From positions 2,328,042 to 2,392,041 of the forward strand of contig NW_017804054.1 of assembly GCF_001625305.1 (NCBI RefSeq): 64,000 nt of DNA, in the 5' to 3' direction. Position 1 is the first letter of the stretch, and every line of letters starts with the position of its first letter. This DNA comes from Branchiostoma belcheri. Lineage: Eukaryota; Chordata; Leptocardii; Amphioxiformes; Branchiostomatidae. The notes beneath the pieces were generated by a model. It had not been told where the DNA came from, searched no databases, and saw only the letters and a list, made by a program, of their open reading frames with translations. This document shows positions 1 to 9,520 of the stretch, in pieces. Both the position numbers and the translations under genes were made by a program.

Positions 1-103
1 CCTCCACCACCACGGTCAGTAGCCGGGAGTTGGGTCTGTGTGTGAGGCTCAGCAGCAGCTCTCCCCGGTCTGCCCGTAAGACGTCCTCCTCAGGCGCTTT
101 TAC
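1..103 (-). CDS. Synaptotagmin-like gene A, coding exon 2 (truncated by window edge)
   Basis: Acceptor CACAG at 104-109. The frame starts VKAPEEDVL in phase 0 with exon 1 and enters C2B (GELLLSLTHRP). The downstream end lies outside the window. Confidence 0.85.
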
Positions 104-1370
104 CTGTGGAAAAACTCGGGCTTAGAGGTTTTCTATTTCCTCGAAAAAAGTGTCGTAACTTATGTCCGACTCGATACATTGGTCGGAACAAGCCCTATAC
201 ACATAGGTTTTACAGCTATTTCTTGGTAGAGACCACCAGTGACACAATAATTATACGTTTTGGCAACTAGTCAGCAAAAGTAGGTGTTATGTTTTATATA
301 TGCATAGAAAGGCGCCACAATTGCTACTCCTTGATATAGGCTAAATATAGATATAGAAAAGGTTCACTTTCCTTGCTATTTCTGTGTGGGGAAGTCCGAT
401 CTAGTTCAATAATTCATCAGAATGGATACCAATTCTATAGCAAGCTAGATGATATAACAAAGGCATATTTACTATTCAAATGATTAAAAAACAAGATAAA
501 CATCACTACCTTGATACGTGGATCCATCTTCACTATGTTCATCCAGAACTCCTGTTGAACTGTCCAGTCGTTCCCTTCTAGAGGAAAAGTCACGTGCCCT
601 ATCTCCTGTCTACGCTTCCTCTTCCCTCCTGCGTCCATGACGTGAAACTTTAGCGTCAACATCCGGATATCTTCTCCGTCAATGTCAAACGTAAAGAGTT
701 CGTCAAAATCCGGATGGAGGTCATCTAAGATGATCTTTGATTGCTTCCTCCTCCGGATGTCTGGTAAGAGCTTGACGACGACGTACGGATCTCGAAGTTC
801 TTTACTTGTTCTTGGTGTAAGCCGTTCAGCTTTGATGAGGTAGACCTCTAACTGTTTCTCTTCCACCCTGTGTAACACTGTGAATGCGAGCTGTCCTAGA
901 TCAAAGTACTTCGCTTCCAGACTGGCCTGTCGGGATACTTTACGGAACAACGATGGTGCGCTCATGCTTCTTGAGTTGGTCCTTTTCGGGCGGTTTCGTC
1001 TTGAGTTCGGATCGCTTGTCGTCGTGGATTCGTTGTCAGTCGTGGTGTAGCCACCTCCCAGCAGGGCTTCGTGTTGTATGTCGTACTCTTCAATGTCTGG
1101 GCTGGACCCGTTCAGGACCACCATTTGCTCTCTAAGTTTCTTTTCCTTCCTTCTTCTGCACATCTTGAAGATGTAGTAAGTCGTGATTGCCACAATGTTC
1201 ACCAAGAGTGTCAGGAGTATAAGAGCGACTATTATTGTCGGCCAATCGATTCCCGTGTTGTTGTCCTTCTTACCGAGTATCACGGCAGTTGAATTCGTTG
1301 ATAGTTCATAATTTGTTTCATAAACGTTGTTTATGTTTTCACGAAATGAAGCTTCACCTTTGTTTACCAT
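1..1370 (-). CDS. Synaptotagmin-like gene A (TM + C2A + start of C2B), 5' part only
   Basis: Two coding exons are visible, 510-1370 and 1-103; the gene runs off the left edge. The protein starts at Met (1368-1370). A short N-terminal segment has two N-glycosylation sequons (N26, N37), followed by one membrane span (about residues 43-69) and a basic stop-transfer stretch (CRRRKEKKLR). Next come a Ser/Thr-rich linker and a C2A domain (about 158-275, with LRDPYVVVKLLPD typical of C2 strands). The next exon opens the C2B domain (GELLLSLTHRP, then LLTVVVVE). This order is that of a synaptotagmin, an integral vesicle or plasma-membrane protein with two cytosolic C2 domains. In C2A only some of the usual calcium-binding aspartates remain (the DPY aspartate is kept; the loop-3 pattern DFD is replaced by DAG), so calcium-independent function is likely. 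Resemblance is closest to SYT15-type proteins as I remember them; the exact orthology is not proven. It lies in tandem, same strand, with gene B at 3905-6666. Confidence 0.85.
510..1370 (-). CDS. Synaptotagmin-like gene A, coding exon 1
   Basis: 861 nt, 287 codons, from Met to ...DPRIK. The donor AAG|GTAGTG follows at 509-508 (phase 0). The open frame reads on into the intron but loses C2 similarity there, which fixes the exon end. Confidence 0.88.
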
Positions 1371-2737
1371 TGTTAGCGACGCTATCCTCTTTTCAGTTCC
1401 GAACCACTTTTTCCATGTAAAAGTAAAAGTCCACTTTGTGATTTAACTAAGAATTGTTCGGAATATTAGAATAAATTAACGCTTACTTTGATGAAGTAAA
1501 ATCTGGTATTTTAGTTTAAGGTCTGTTCAACCGTGAATACAAACTGAAGTGTTAATCGGGTGTGATAGAATCGCGATACTGGCTCCAATGTGCCACCTGT
1601 ATAACAAACAGGAAGAATAAAGCAACATGTTGCAGCATTAATTACGTTTTTATCATGTAGGTGAAACATCTGGTATGTTTGAAGATAATCCTCGGATCAT
1701 TGATTTTGTGCTTCGTCATAACAAAAATACAAACAGCCTGTACAGCCGGTGCATCTACAACAAAAGGTGTAGATTATGTTTAAAATTCAATATACATGAA
1801 ATTACAGAAACATAAAATTGCAATGACCACGCTAAGCCTCTTAGTAAGTAGCTACTATATATCATTTGTTGCATATTAGCTCTCTGCAAAACGGATAAGT
1901 AGCAAGAAGACTAATACACATACGAGACTGGGGTTCGCTAGGTCTTCGTTACAAGTACCCACACAATCATACCATTGTCACCTACTATGTGTAGGATTGA
2001 AAATATGGTACTTTACGAGCTAAGCAGGAAAACTGACTGTATAGCATTCAATAAAATTAAATTCTGTGTTATGTTGTCTACGCAATGCAAGATTAAACGA
2101 ATATGTACTCAAATACAAACCATAGACACTCATTTCCCTGTTACCATATTCTTCACTGTAATATATACGGTGTTGAAATTATTAATACAAAATCTAGGAC
2201 TCAACAACACTAGCCTGTTCCCCAGAGGAAAAACTATATAATTTCTGCAGTTATTATGATCCAACTGTCAGTAAGATGGTTGTTTTAAGTGTTTAAAACT
2301 CCCTTTATGTATCAAATGCTAAATTCTAGTGCCTGCCAATAAGTGGCAGCTATTAGTAGTATTAGTTGTACCTACCTTCAGTCTGGAGCTAAAAACTTTT
2401 CCAAGATGGCGACACAGTGGGCATGGCTATATGCCCATCCCAGCAGCCCATCCCCTCCCCCTCCCCAAGGAGAAATGTAACAATGCAACTTTGCTGCACA
2501 TATGTTGTCTGTCGGCTTTTGTTTTGGAGTGTGTGCTGCACAATCTCAGTCTAACTGGGTCAGAGGTCGGTTTCAGACGAGCGGTTGAACAGGTTGTTGT
2601 TATGGGTCAATAGGCAGGGTGGGTGATACTGTAATTCTTTATTTTTTTTACAGCACTTTTATGTTTACCGCTTTCACGGTCACATTTGTACTGTAACTTT
2701 AACATTATCGTTATCAAATCGATATCATTTGCCTTTG

Positions 2738-2765
2738 GCCCTCCTGTCCCTTGGTAGGAGGGCCT
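2738..2765. repeat. Short GC-rich inverted repeat
   Basis: GGCCCTCCT and AGGAGGGCC form 9-bp complementary arms around a 10-nt loop; a third GGAGGGCC follows at about 2782. Function unknown. Confidence 0.5.
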
Positions 2766-2959
2766 TAAGGGTCAACCTCCGGAGGGCCAACTCTTAGACT
2801 GGGAAATTTCGCTACAGTGAAGACAAGGTGGATTACAGTAATTTGTGTTCACGTGGTCGTGTGCATGGCGGTATCCCTTGAAATTTCAATGTTCACATCT
2901 GAAAACTTTTAAGTATAGTCTTTTCTTTAAATTAGTAATATTTTTTCGTCAGCTAATCA

Positions 2960-3265
2960 TATGAGCAATAACAGACCTTCCAAACTATTCTATGGCGCCA
3001 AACTGTAGAACAACCTGTCACCAAAGCAACGTACAACGTGGGACTCGTAAAATTTGTTGAGGAATTGTGATGTCATGATCGAAATGAGAGGTGAAATTGT
3101 GTTAGTTTTTTGTTGCTGTTATGTCATTCTGTATTATATGCGATACCGTAATATTGTAAACTTTTTTGTGTGCGTATGTATTGTACTTTGTAAACCCAGC
3201 ATTGCTTGAAAAACTAGGTTGTTATGTACCTGAGTGTTACTGCTGGTGAAATAAATAAACTAAAA
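2960..3265 (+). pseudogene. Decayed 3' end of a non-LTR retrotransposon (LINE)
   Basis: Translating the plus strand gives KLFYGAKL-stop-NNLSPKQ, which matches the common LINE ending 'YGAKLWNNLP' with the Trp codon turned into a stop. A second in-frame stop follows a few codons later. The segment ends in AATAAATAAAC, a plausible polyadenylation tail. Only the C-terminal end of a reverse transcriptase ORF and its 3' UTR are left. The family is not identifiable from this fragment. Confidence 0.5.
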
Positions 3266-3386
3266 CTGAATTTATCTGGATTCCAATTTTTCTTTCAATT
3301 CGACCTTAATTGCATGGTCAGGTTTCTAGCCAACCTGGTGAACTAATCAGAAAATAAACAAGCAACATTTGCAAAGTCACCACCTT

Positions 3387-3423
3387 TTTATTGCATTATG
3401 ATGTAATCTCAGCTACATTTATT
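3387..3423 (-). terminator. Candidate polyadenylation signals of synaptotagmin-like gene B
   Basis: Two AATAAA hexamers on the minus strand (3418-3423 and 3387-3392) lie about 480-520 nt downstream of the gene B stop codon. The actual cleavage site is not visible from sequence alone. Confidence 0.4.
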
Positions 3424-3839
3424 TACATGATTTGAATCAAGATTTTTGCAACATTTTGTTGTATTTACATATTAACACTTACGTTTCTTAGCCTGTACCC
3501 TGTGTTTGGGCCATTGGTCAAATCCAGGCAATTTTATGGCTCATTCTTCAATCGGTTTTCAAATCAAACAGAGAACTGAATATCATCATACAGTTAACTA
3601 TTAAATCCGTATGTCTATCTTTTAAGTTAGTTGTTTAGGTGATGCAACAAACTCGGCATTTCAAAATGCTTTTTTGATTTCTTGTCTTCAAAATGGCAGG
3701 TTTATAATTACACATCTACTGCATGGCATCGCTTTTCATTCAATTCTAGGGAAGGCATTACATGTATTAGAATTGCACCTAATTCCTCCTTTGAATAAGA
3801 ATGACATTGCTTTTAGTTTGCAGTACTGTGTGTTCGTGT

Positions 3840-3947
3840 ATTCTGATTAGTCCAGCAGGTACCACAGTGTGACAGTAAAACACCAGAAGAGTTCTGTATT
3901 CTGATTAGTCCAGCGGGTACCACAATGGAACACCAGAAGACTTCTCT
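3840..3947 (-). repeat. Tandem duplication of the end of the last exon of gene B
   Basis: 3840-3897 and 3898-3947 are two copies of one sequence (shared ATTCTGATTAGTCCAGC, then GGTACCACA, then CACCAGAAGA). The right copy contains the true C-terminal codons and stop. The left copy, in the 3' UTR, still reads W-Y-x-L-D-stop in one frame. Confidence 0.8.
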
Positions 3948-4051
3948 AGGATTTCCGTCAAGTTCCGTCCGACATGTGACCCCAGGGTGACCTTTCCTAG
4001 CATCTCAGTGTGCAGGTCCAACCGCTGGCAGACAGAGATGATCAGACCAAC
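3905..4051 (-). CDS. Gene B exon 4 (C2B end and stop)
   Basis: 147 nt: VGLIISVCQRLD ... VPLWYPLD then TAA (3905-3907). Acceptor TTTTAG at 4052. Confidence 0.85.
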   Translation of the reverse strand, partial: VGLIISVCQRLDLHTEMLGKVTLGSHVGRNLTEILEKSSGVPLWYPLD

Positions 4052-6666
4052 CTAAAACAAAACAAACGTCATTTGTCAGTTCTTTGTACTTTTCGTTGAC
4101 AAATCAATTTACCAAGACCAATTCTTACAATTGTCGCCAAAAGGTTGTCATGTTTTATGCCCTGTCAAACTGTTGTACAATTCATTTTAGTTTTTTTTTT
4201 TTATTCTGAAGAATTGTGAATATTACAAGTCAAAGTAAAAAATAAAGTTTAAGTTTTTGTGTTTGTTAACATGGGCAGTGGCGACCTCTAGCAGTCTAAA
4301 ACTATAATGAACTGCCCGGAAGGCAACGTCCAGAAATGTTCCACAAGGGCAAAGGTCACCATTTCCCGCAGGCGCAGAAGGCCTTGGCCTATTTTGAGTA
4401 ATTTGTGAGCGCTTCAAAACAACTGTAAATAGCCTTCTTTGCATATCTTGCTGATGCTGTTGTGTTTGGTGGTGTTCAGGGATGTCAGAGATCATTCTGG
4501 CCATCCTACGACGAGGTTGTGCCGATACAACAATAAGAATTTGGAGGTAAAGCTACCCTGTCAAATTGATAATGTGAATTTTCAACAGTTGAACAGTTGA
4601 GTAGGTGATTTTTGACAGCTCATTTCTTAGATGCTTACCATATATTTTAATTGGAGCTTAAAATATTTGTCTGTGCCCACAAGAAACTTACCTGATTGAC
4701 TCCCCAGAGCGACACGTCGAATGTGAAGTTCTCCCTGAAGACAGGGTCGAAGCTGCCCCGCTGGGCGGCGGTCCGGTGGGACATCAGGATTTGGTTCCCC
4801 CTCACCAGAGACACACGTAAGTTCAGAAGAACTAAAAGATAAAAAGAAGAAATAACAGATGATAAGGGGATCCAATCTTTACAGCAGTGGGTTATAGCTT
4901 ATTCTTTGACGAATTAACATTAGGAATATGACGCAGAAGACTTGCTAGCTATGATTATAGCGAACCCGTGATTGGGAATTGTTGCAACAGTTAGAGAATT
5001 TTAGGGCGGATCTAGGAGCGCATTCCATGTGTTAAAAGAAAAACACTCGTGCTAAAAACTTAATTCTAGGCGCTCCTTGAGTTGCCAATATATACACAAT
5101 TGTGGTTTATGATTTATTTAATTATGACATGCTACACTTTACCTTGTTTTATATGGTTTTGGCACATGAGTATTGTTTGACCTGTATTTGTCCTGTGCGT
5201 TGGTGGCGGCATAAAATAAGTTGAAGAAAACTGTGTGCGCCGTCATCATGTGTTGCCATAAATTGTTGGAAAAAAATATATATCTTGCAAGTTTTACGTA
5301 CCGTCTCTCTGTGTCACGGCGCCGCAGCTCGGTGGAAGGTGCAGGAACAGGGCAGGATTGGCGTTCCGTGCCTGGACAAGCTCCACGTCCAGCAGCTGTC
5401 TGGTGGAGTCGTACTTCAGAGTAACCAGCAATTCACTCTTCTCTTCTTCAGACGCACGCTGAACGATAAAAAAGATAGAGGTTTTTGAAACAACATTAAA
5501 GGCACCCAATGCAATTTCATGGCGGCAAAAACTAACAAATCTTTACGAATGATCACAACAAAATATGCAGCTGAAATGCTATCAGATATTGCTTACCTTC
5601 GCACATGGGCGTAGGTCCTCCCATATCTCGCCAAAAGGTATCTTCCCCAAGAATAGGTCTCGAAATGGGTAAGTCACTTCTCCAATCACAGTTGGCTTGG
5701 AATAGACGTCTATGCGGACAACGTTCAGTTTCAACGTCACGTCCCACAACTCGCTCACGGGAACCTGATATGACGTCTTCTCGGAGAACTGAGGATTGAA
5801 CGTGTTTCTTTGCACTGATGTTCTAAAGCGCCGCCCATCTGTATGAAGGCGTACTACACTGACGTAAGTTCCAGCAGCTTCCTTCTCGTCGCCCCTAGAG
5901 GGGGGTAGGTTCTTTGCTCCTAAGACTGTTACATACAGCCTTTCTTCTCGCCTGCTGTACTCAAGGCTGAAGCCAACTTTACCCATAGCTCTGGGATAAT
6001 CGTCTGAAAACCTTTCGACTGAGATGTGCTTGTAAATCCTTGGCGTTAAGCCGACCGGTGTGCCGTGATCTGCTTCGACTGGAAATCGGGCATTTGGCTG
6101 TACAGCAACTTCTTGCACGATGGATTTGGAGGCATTTTTTTCTGGATCTGGATCAATGACGTCATCATCGTCCGAACGTTCTCCCAGCATGCTTTGCCGC
6201 AAGGGCGAGGATGCCCTGGGAACGTGATATGTTGTCTCCTCGACTCCTTTGGAAGAGTTCTTGCGACCGATGTAGTTCTGCACGGCGTTGAGAGGAACTT
6301 TTAAAGACAGACCAAATATCTGTGATTTCGAGATCCATTGATGTACCTTCGAGTTCTCTTCCTTTCCGTTCCAGGGCGAATGTTTCTCCACGTGTGAATG
6401 TCTGAGAGGTGGGACTTTTTCTTCCATGCCAGGTTGTCTCCATTGGTCACAATAACACCGTACAAGACAGATGACAATGATGATGATTATCAGTAACATG
6501 ATGATCCCCATCATCCCCAGGATGGCGCTTGCAGATGCTGCGATGGCCATGCTCATCTCAGATTTAGAACAAATTGGCTCTCAAAAATGTTAGTTCGTTT
6601 GGTCTTTTTCCTTCAAGTACGCAGGAGACCCTTTTTGTTGAGAAGTCGCAAACAGTTCAATGCAAA
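3905..6666 (-). CDS. Synaptotagmin-like gene B (SYT15-like), complete
   Basis: Four coding exons: 5597-6556 (coding part), 5302-5458, 4692-4831 and 3905-4051. They splice in phase to a 467-residue protein with GT/AG at every junction. A very short N terminus precedes a strongly hydrophobic membrane anchor (residues 9-33, run of Ile). Then come a cysteine/basic stop-transfer, a long linker with an acidic SDDDD patch, C2A (about 191-315) and C2B (about 326-460). The C terminus W463-Y-P-L fits the WHxL motif that ends many synaptotagmins. The calcium ligands are largely lost in C2A (AAGTYV where DPYV is usual; RID where DFD is usual) and unrecognisable in C2B, so a calcium-independent trafficking role is likely. 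The pattern P-x-x-Y-K ... FSLEY ... ERL before and in C2A resembles SYT15. A strong acceptor at 6667 (long T run then TTCTTTCAG) suggests the first coding exon carries 110 nt of 5' UTR and that a non-coding exon lies upstream. Confidence 0.87.
4692..4831 (-). CDS. Gene B exon 3 (C2B middle)
   Basis: 140 nt; completes the split Val codon, then LLNLRVSLVRGNQ ... FDPVFRENFTFDV ... GVNQ. Acceptor TTTTAG at 4832, donor CAG|GTAAGT at 4691. FDPVFRE is the conserved 'NPVFNE' C2 signature. Confidence 0.85.
5302..5458 (-). CDS. Gene B exon 2 (C2B first half)
   Basis: 157 nt, RASEEEKSELLVTLKYD... to QRD plus one base. Acceptor TTCAG at 5459-5460, donor G|GTACGT at 5301. Confidence 0.85.
5496..5532 (+). 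mobile_element. Solo end of the TTAA-flanked MITE family
   Basis: TTAAAGGCACCCAATGCAAT followed by TTCATGGCGGCAAAAAC is the terminal sequence shared with the MITE copies at 14079, 15689, 45770 and 55027. Only one end is present, inside the 138-nt intron between gene B exons 1 and 2. Confidence 0.6.
5597..6666 (-). CDS. Gene B exon with start codon (5' UTR 6557-6666, coding 5597-6556)
   Basis: 320 codons from MSMAIAASAS to RPCAK. Donor AAG|GTAAGC at 5596-5595, phase 0. Upstream acceptor at 6667-6668 after a T-rich tract. Carries the membrane anchor, linker and whole C2A. Confidence 0.85.
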
Positions 6667-7755
6667 CTGAAAGAACAAAAAAAAAACATCGTTAAAAAAA
6701 TTACAATTCAAAATAAGTGCTCTTAGATCTCATACCCTCATGAAATATTAGAAATATTGCTTTTGAAAACACTGATTTTAAGTGAAAATGGTAATGATAA
6801 TTCTAGGTTACATAGGAAAGATGTACCATTGTAAGCAAAACCAGAGAAATGATGTGATTAATTATCTAAGAATACAAGTAAGCCTGCGAAGGAAATAACT
6901 TTTTTGCGGCACAGTACAAGTACAGTTTTTGCTGAGTACAAGGGAGTCTGTCTGGGTGCCATGCCTGATAAAAGGGACGAATGTTGCCTGCAGGCACACA
7001 TTGAACAAAAAAGACTCAGCTGAACCCATTATTTGAGGTCAGTGACCTACGAAGCAAAAGTAAGATTACACCACTCTATTTTAAAGGGGATGTAAATTTT
7101 TAAAAGTTGAAAAAAAAACACTGCAGATCTACAACAACAAATGCAAGCTAAACGTAAAGACACAGCGACTACCCACATACCAAAAATAGTTGAAATCCAT
7201 TCAACGGTTCTTGAGATCATTAGCTGAAAAGAGAATCAAAATTCAAACGACCCTGCAGGTCCCCAGCAAACAGCTAGGGGTTTAAATTTACACAACTAAA
7301 CCATTATCTATATAATTGTATGCCGGTATCAGGACAATTCGGCCCCTGGGACAACTACATGCCACCTTAACATCACGTCAACAGACTGTCCAGCGCCAAA
7401 GATATTGAAAAAAAATCCTACTGCAGTTCCAAGGTCAAACACCGGAGTATCAAAGTCAACCCACATAATCCACTTCACCTCATCTACCCACTGGCCAAAT
7501 ATCATTGCATTCAGTCCGACGGATCTCATAAGATATATATACCAATACATCATCAAGATAAAAAACAGACACCTTCCTACTTCATGGGGGTGAATAACCA
7601 TGTTATAGGTACCACATTTGTCTGTACATTTGTTGTCTGATAATTGGTAGCATCATCTAAATGTGTTTTAGTGCCCCTTTTTGTACAGTATGGCATGTTT
7701 GAATAAATGAGAATAAACTACTGAACAACAAAAAAAAAACACTATCCCTTAATAT

Positions 7756-8028
7756 AATTAAACACCTAATAATTTGCATATGGTACTGCCCTCCCCAAAC
7801 ACACATTGTAAACAAGTAATTTTATTCTTGTTGGAATAGCATGGCATAACGTTACGAATCACCTGTATATACTGAACGACATAAAAGAAACCCACTAGCC
7901 CATGTATGAAATTAAACACCTAAGTAATCTGCATATGATACAGTATACATACCCCCTCCCTAAACACACATTGTAAACAAGTTGTTTCATTCTTTTTGCA
8001 ATAGCAAGGCATAACGTTACGAATTACT
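7756..8028. repeat. Imperfect tandem repeat, two units
   Basis: 7756-7862 and 7910-8028 share AATTAAACACCTAA, CTGCATATG-like, AAACACACATTGTAAACAAG and GGCATAACGTTACGAAT, offset by about 154 bp. No coding potential seen. Confidence 0.7.
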
Positions 8029-8206
8029 TCGATGATAATGAAAGAAAAACAACCTGCTTCAAACTCGACTTCTAAAACCTGACAATGATACACATTACAA
8101 CTAGCACTAATTGATAAACACCCTCTATATATGCCTTGTTGTCTTGAACAAAGTCTTATCGAAACTGTTGTCATTTTTATAAAAAATAAATATCTAAAGA
8201 TTTTAC

Positions 8207-8300
8207 CTGAGGTCTGCTGTCACGTTTCGTCTTCTGACAAAGAAGTTGAACAATAAGTGTGAGAAGTTCTCCTTGTGAAACGGCTCTACAGAATAATTAC
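8207..8300 (-). other. Candidate 5' non-coding exon of synaptotagmin-like gene B
   Basis: Minus-strand sequence ending CCTCAG|GTAAAATC gives a reasonable splice donor at 8206-8205, upstream of the acceptor at 6667. The 5' limit is arbitrary. RNA evidence is needed. Confidence 0.2.
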
Positions 8301-8914
8301 ACTGCAGGGCAACAATGTCCTCCAAATCCAGGTGGAACAAACCAAAAGTTGCACAAGGGGGTGCACGTTGCAGGTGGCACTTCTTTAAGCTTCGCTTTTT
8401 TCAGTGCCAAATTTTGGGTTCAATCTTTAGTGTCCACGTCGTAATTTTTAGACACGATTGACGTCAAGGAAAATCGAAGTACTTCATTTAACTTTATGTT
8501 TTATGCTTTCTACAATATTAGAGATGGAGTCTTCCATTGTTACCAATTTCAAAATGGCCGACTGGAGGATTTCAATAACCTGTTTGGCGGGTTTTCACGC
8601 CCTACGTGTGACCCCCTGTGGCAAGGATTCCTCCGCAGACAACACGGTGCACTAATACGTGTCTACCTTTCTGAATGTATATCAGGGTTCAAAATGTGTT
8701 AACGGCTCTATGGTTCATAGGAAACACAAATTGAGATCTTTAAGAATGTATGGTAAAAATATAGCAACACATAGAATGTTAATGTTTGTTCTTATGACAA
8801 TTATGTTACCAGATTGCCAAAACCAATTAAAATGAGCGAGTCAGGGTTAATTACTGGGGGAGAACGAGTCAGTTTCTGATTGGTCAACAGAATGAGTCCG
8901 CTTAAGGGGTCGCA

Positions 8915-9520
8915 GCAGGATGTCCCATTTTAGACCACCATTTCAGTTCATTGACCGAGAAGTGTCCTTCTTGTTATTCAATGCAAAGCCTTGGTTGGGC
9001 CACATCTATAATATGGAGCTTATGCCTGTTCCCCCTACAGTACAAACAAATAAACCTAAGTGTCTGAGATTGAACGAATCCAAAAAAGGGCAACGAAACG
9101 AGTCCTTGGGCTTAGCAACTTGTTGTAGGAGGACAGCTAGACTCAAGTCTCTAAAGTTTCCAACACCAGTCTACAGATCAACACATTTAAGTACCTGAAT
9201 GGATTGTACGATACAGCTAATCCATTCAAACAAAAACTGAGTCGAGAACAAGAGGTCACTGATCTTGAAGATAATGAAAAATCTTTCCAGAATGACCAAC
9301 AGAATGACTTCTTGGTGGAATAGTCTACCAGAGGAAGTGGTGTCGGCATCCACTGTGAACTCTTTTAAAAATAGGCTGGATAAACACATGGAGAATCACC
9401 CAGTTATGTATGACTACCCGGCCGTGGACTGTCCCCATAGGCCGGAAATGATGATCCGGTGAAGAAACGAGCGGCCTCAACTGGAAGGGAACTTCGTACC
9501 TGGTTGAACTTGAAATGATC
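8915..9520 (+). pseudogene. Decayed LINE reverse-transcriptase C terminus (CR1/Rex1-like)
   Basis: The plus strand reads EYGAYACSPYS, then IERIQKRATKRVLGLSNLL, then after a frame change FKYLNGLYDTANPF and WWNSLPEEVVSASTVNSFK-NRLDKHM, ending in a stop at about 9460. These are the usual C-terminal blocks of CR1/Rex1-type LINE polymerases (YGA..W/YSP; IERIQRRATK; WNSLPEEVV..S.NSFKNRLDK). Internal stops (after SNLL, among others) and at least one frameshift show it is dead. The 5' part is missing. Confidence 0.75.

Larger units (their letters stand above)
1371..3386. other. Spacer between the two synaptotagmin-like genes
   Basis: Holds the promoter or 5' leader of gene A (no TATA box or defined start recognised), a decayed LINE 3' end on the plus strand (about 2960-3265) and a small GC hairpin (2738-2765). 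No coding exon was recognised; the short open frames here lack splice signals and protein similarity. Confidence 0.6.
6667..8300. other. Upstream region or 5' UTR intron of synaptotagmin-like gene B
   Basis: No coding exon recognised. Around 7080-7340 and 7480-7600 are degenerate repeat pieces containing 'ACCAAA...ATCCATTCAACGGTTCT'-like strings. The same phrases occur in the 0.9 kb repeat at 28.4-30.6 kb. Also contains the tandem repeat at 7756-8028. Confidence 0.5.

Noticed and set aside
4223-4875. Minus-strand frames of 82-93 codons in gene B introns
   Set aside because: Wrong-frame readings around exon 3; the in-phase spliced frame gives the C2B domain instead.
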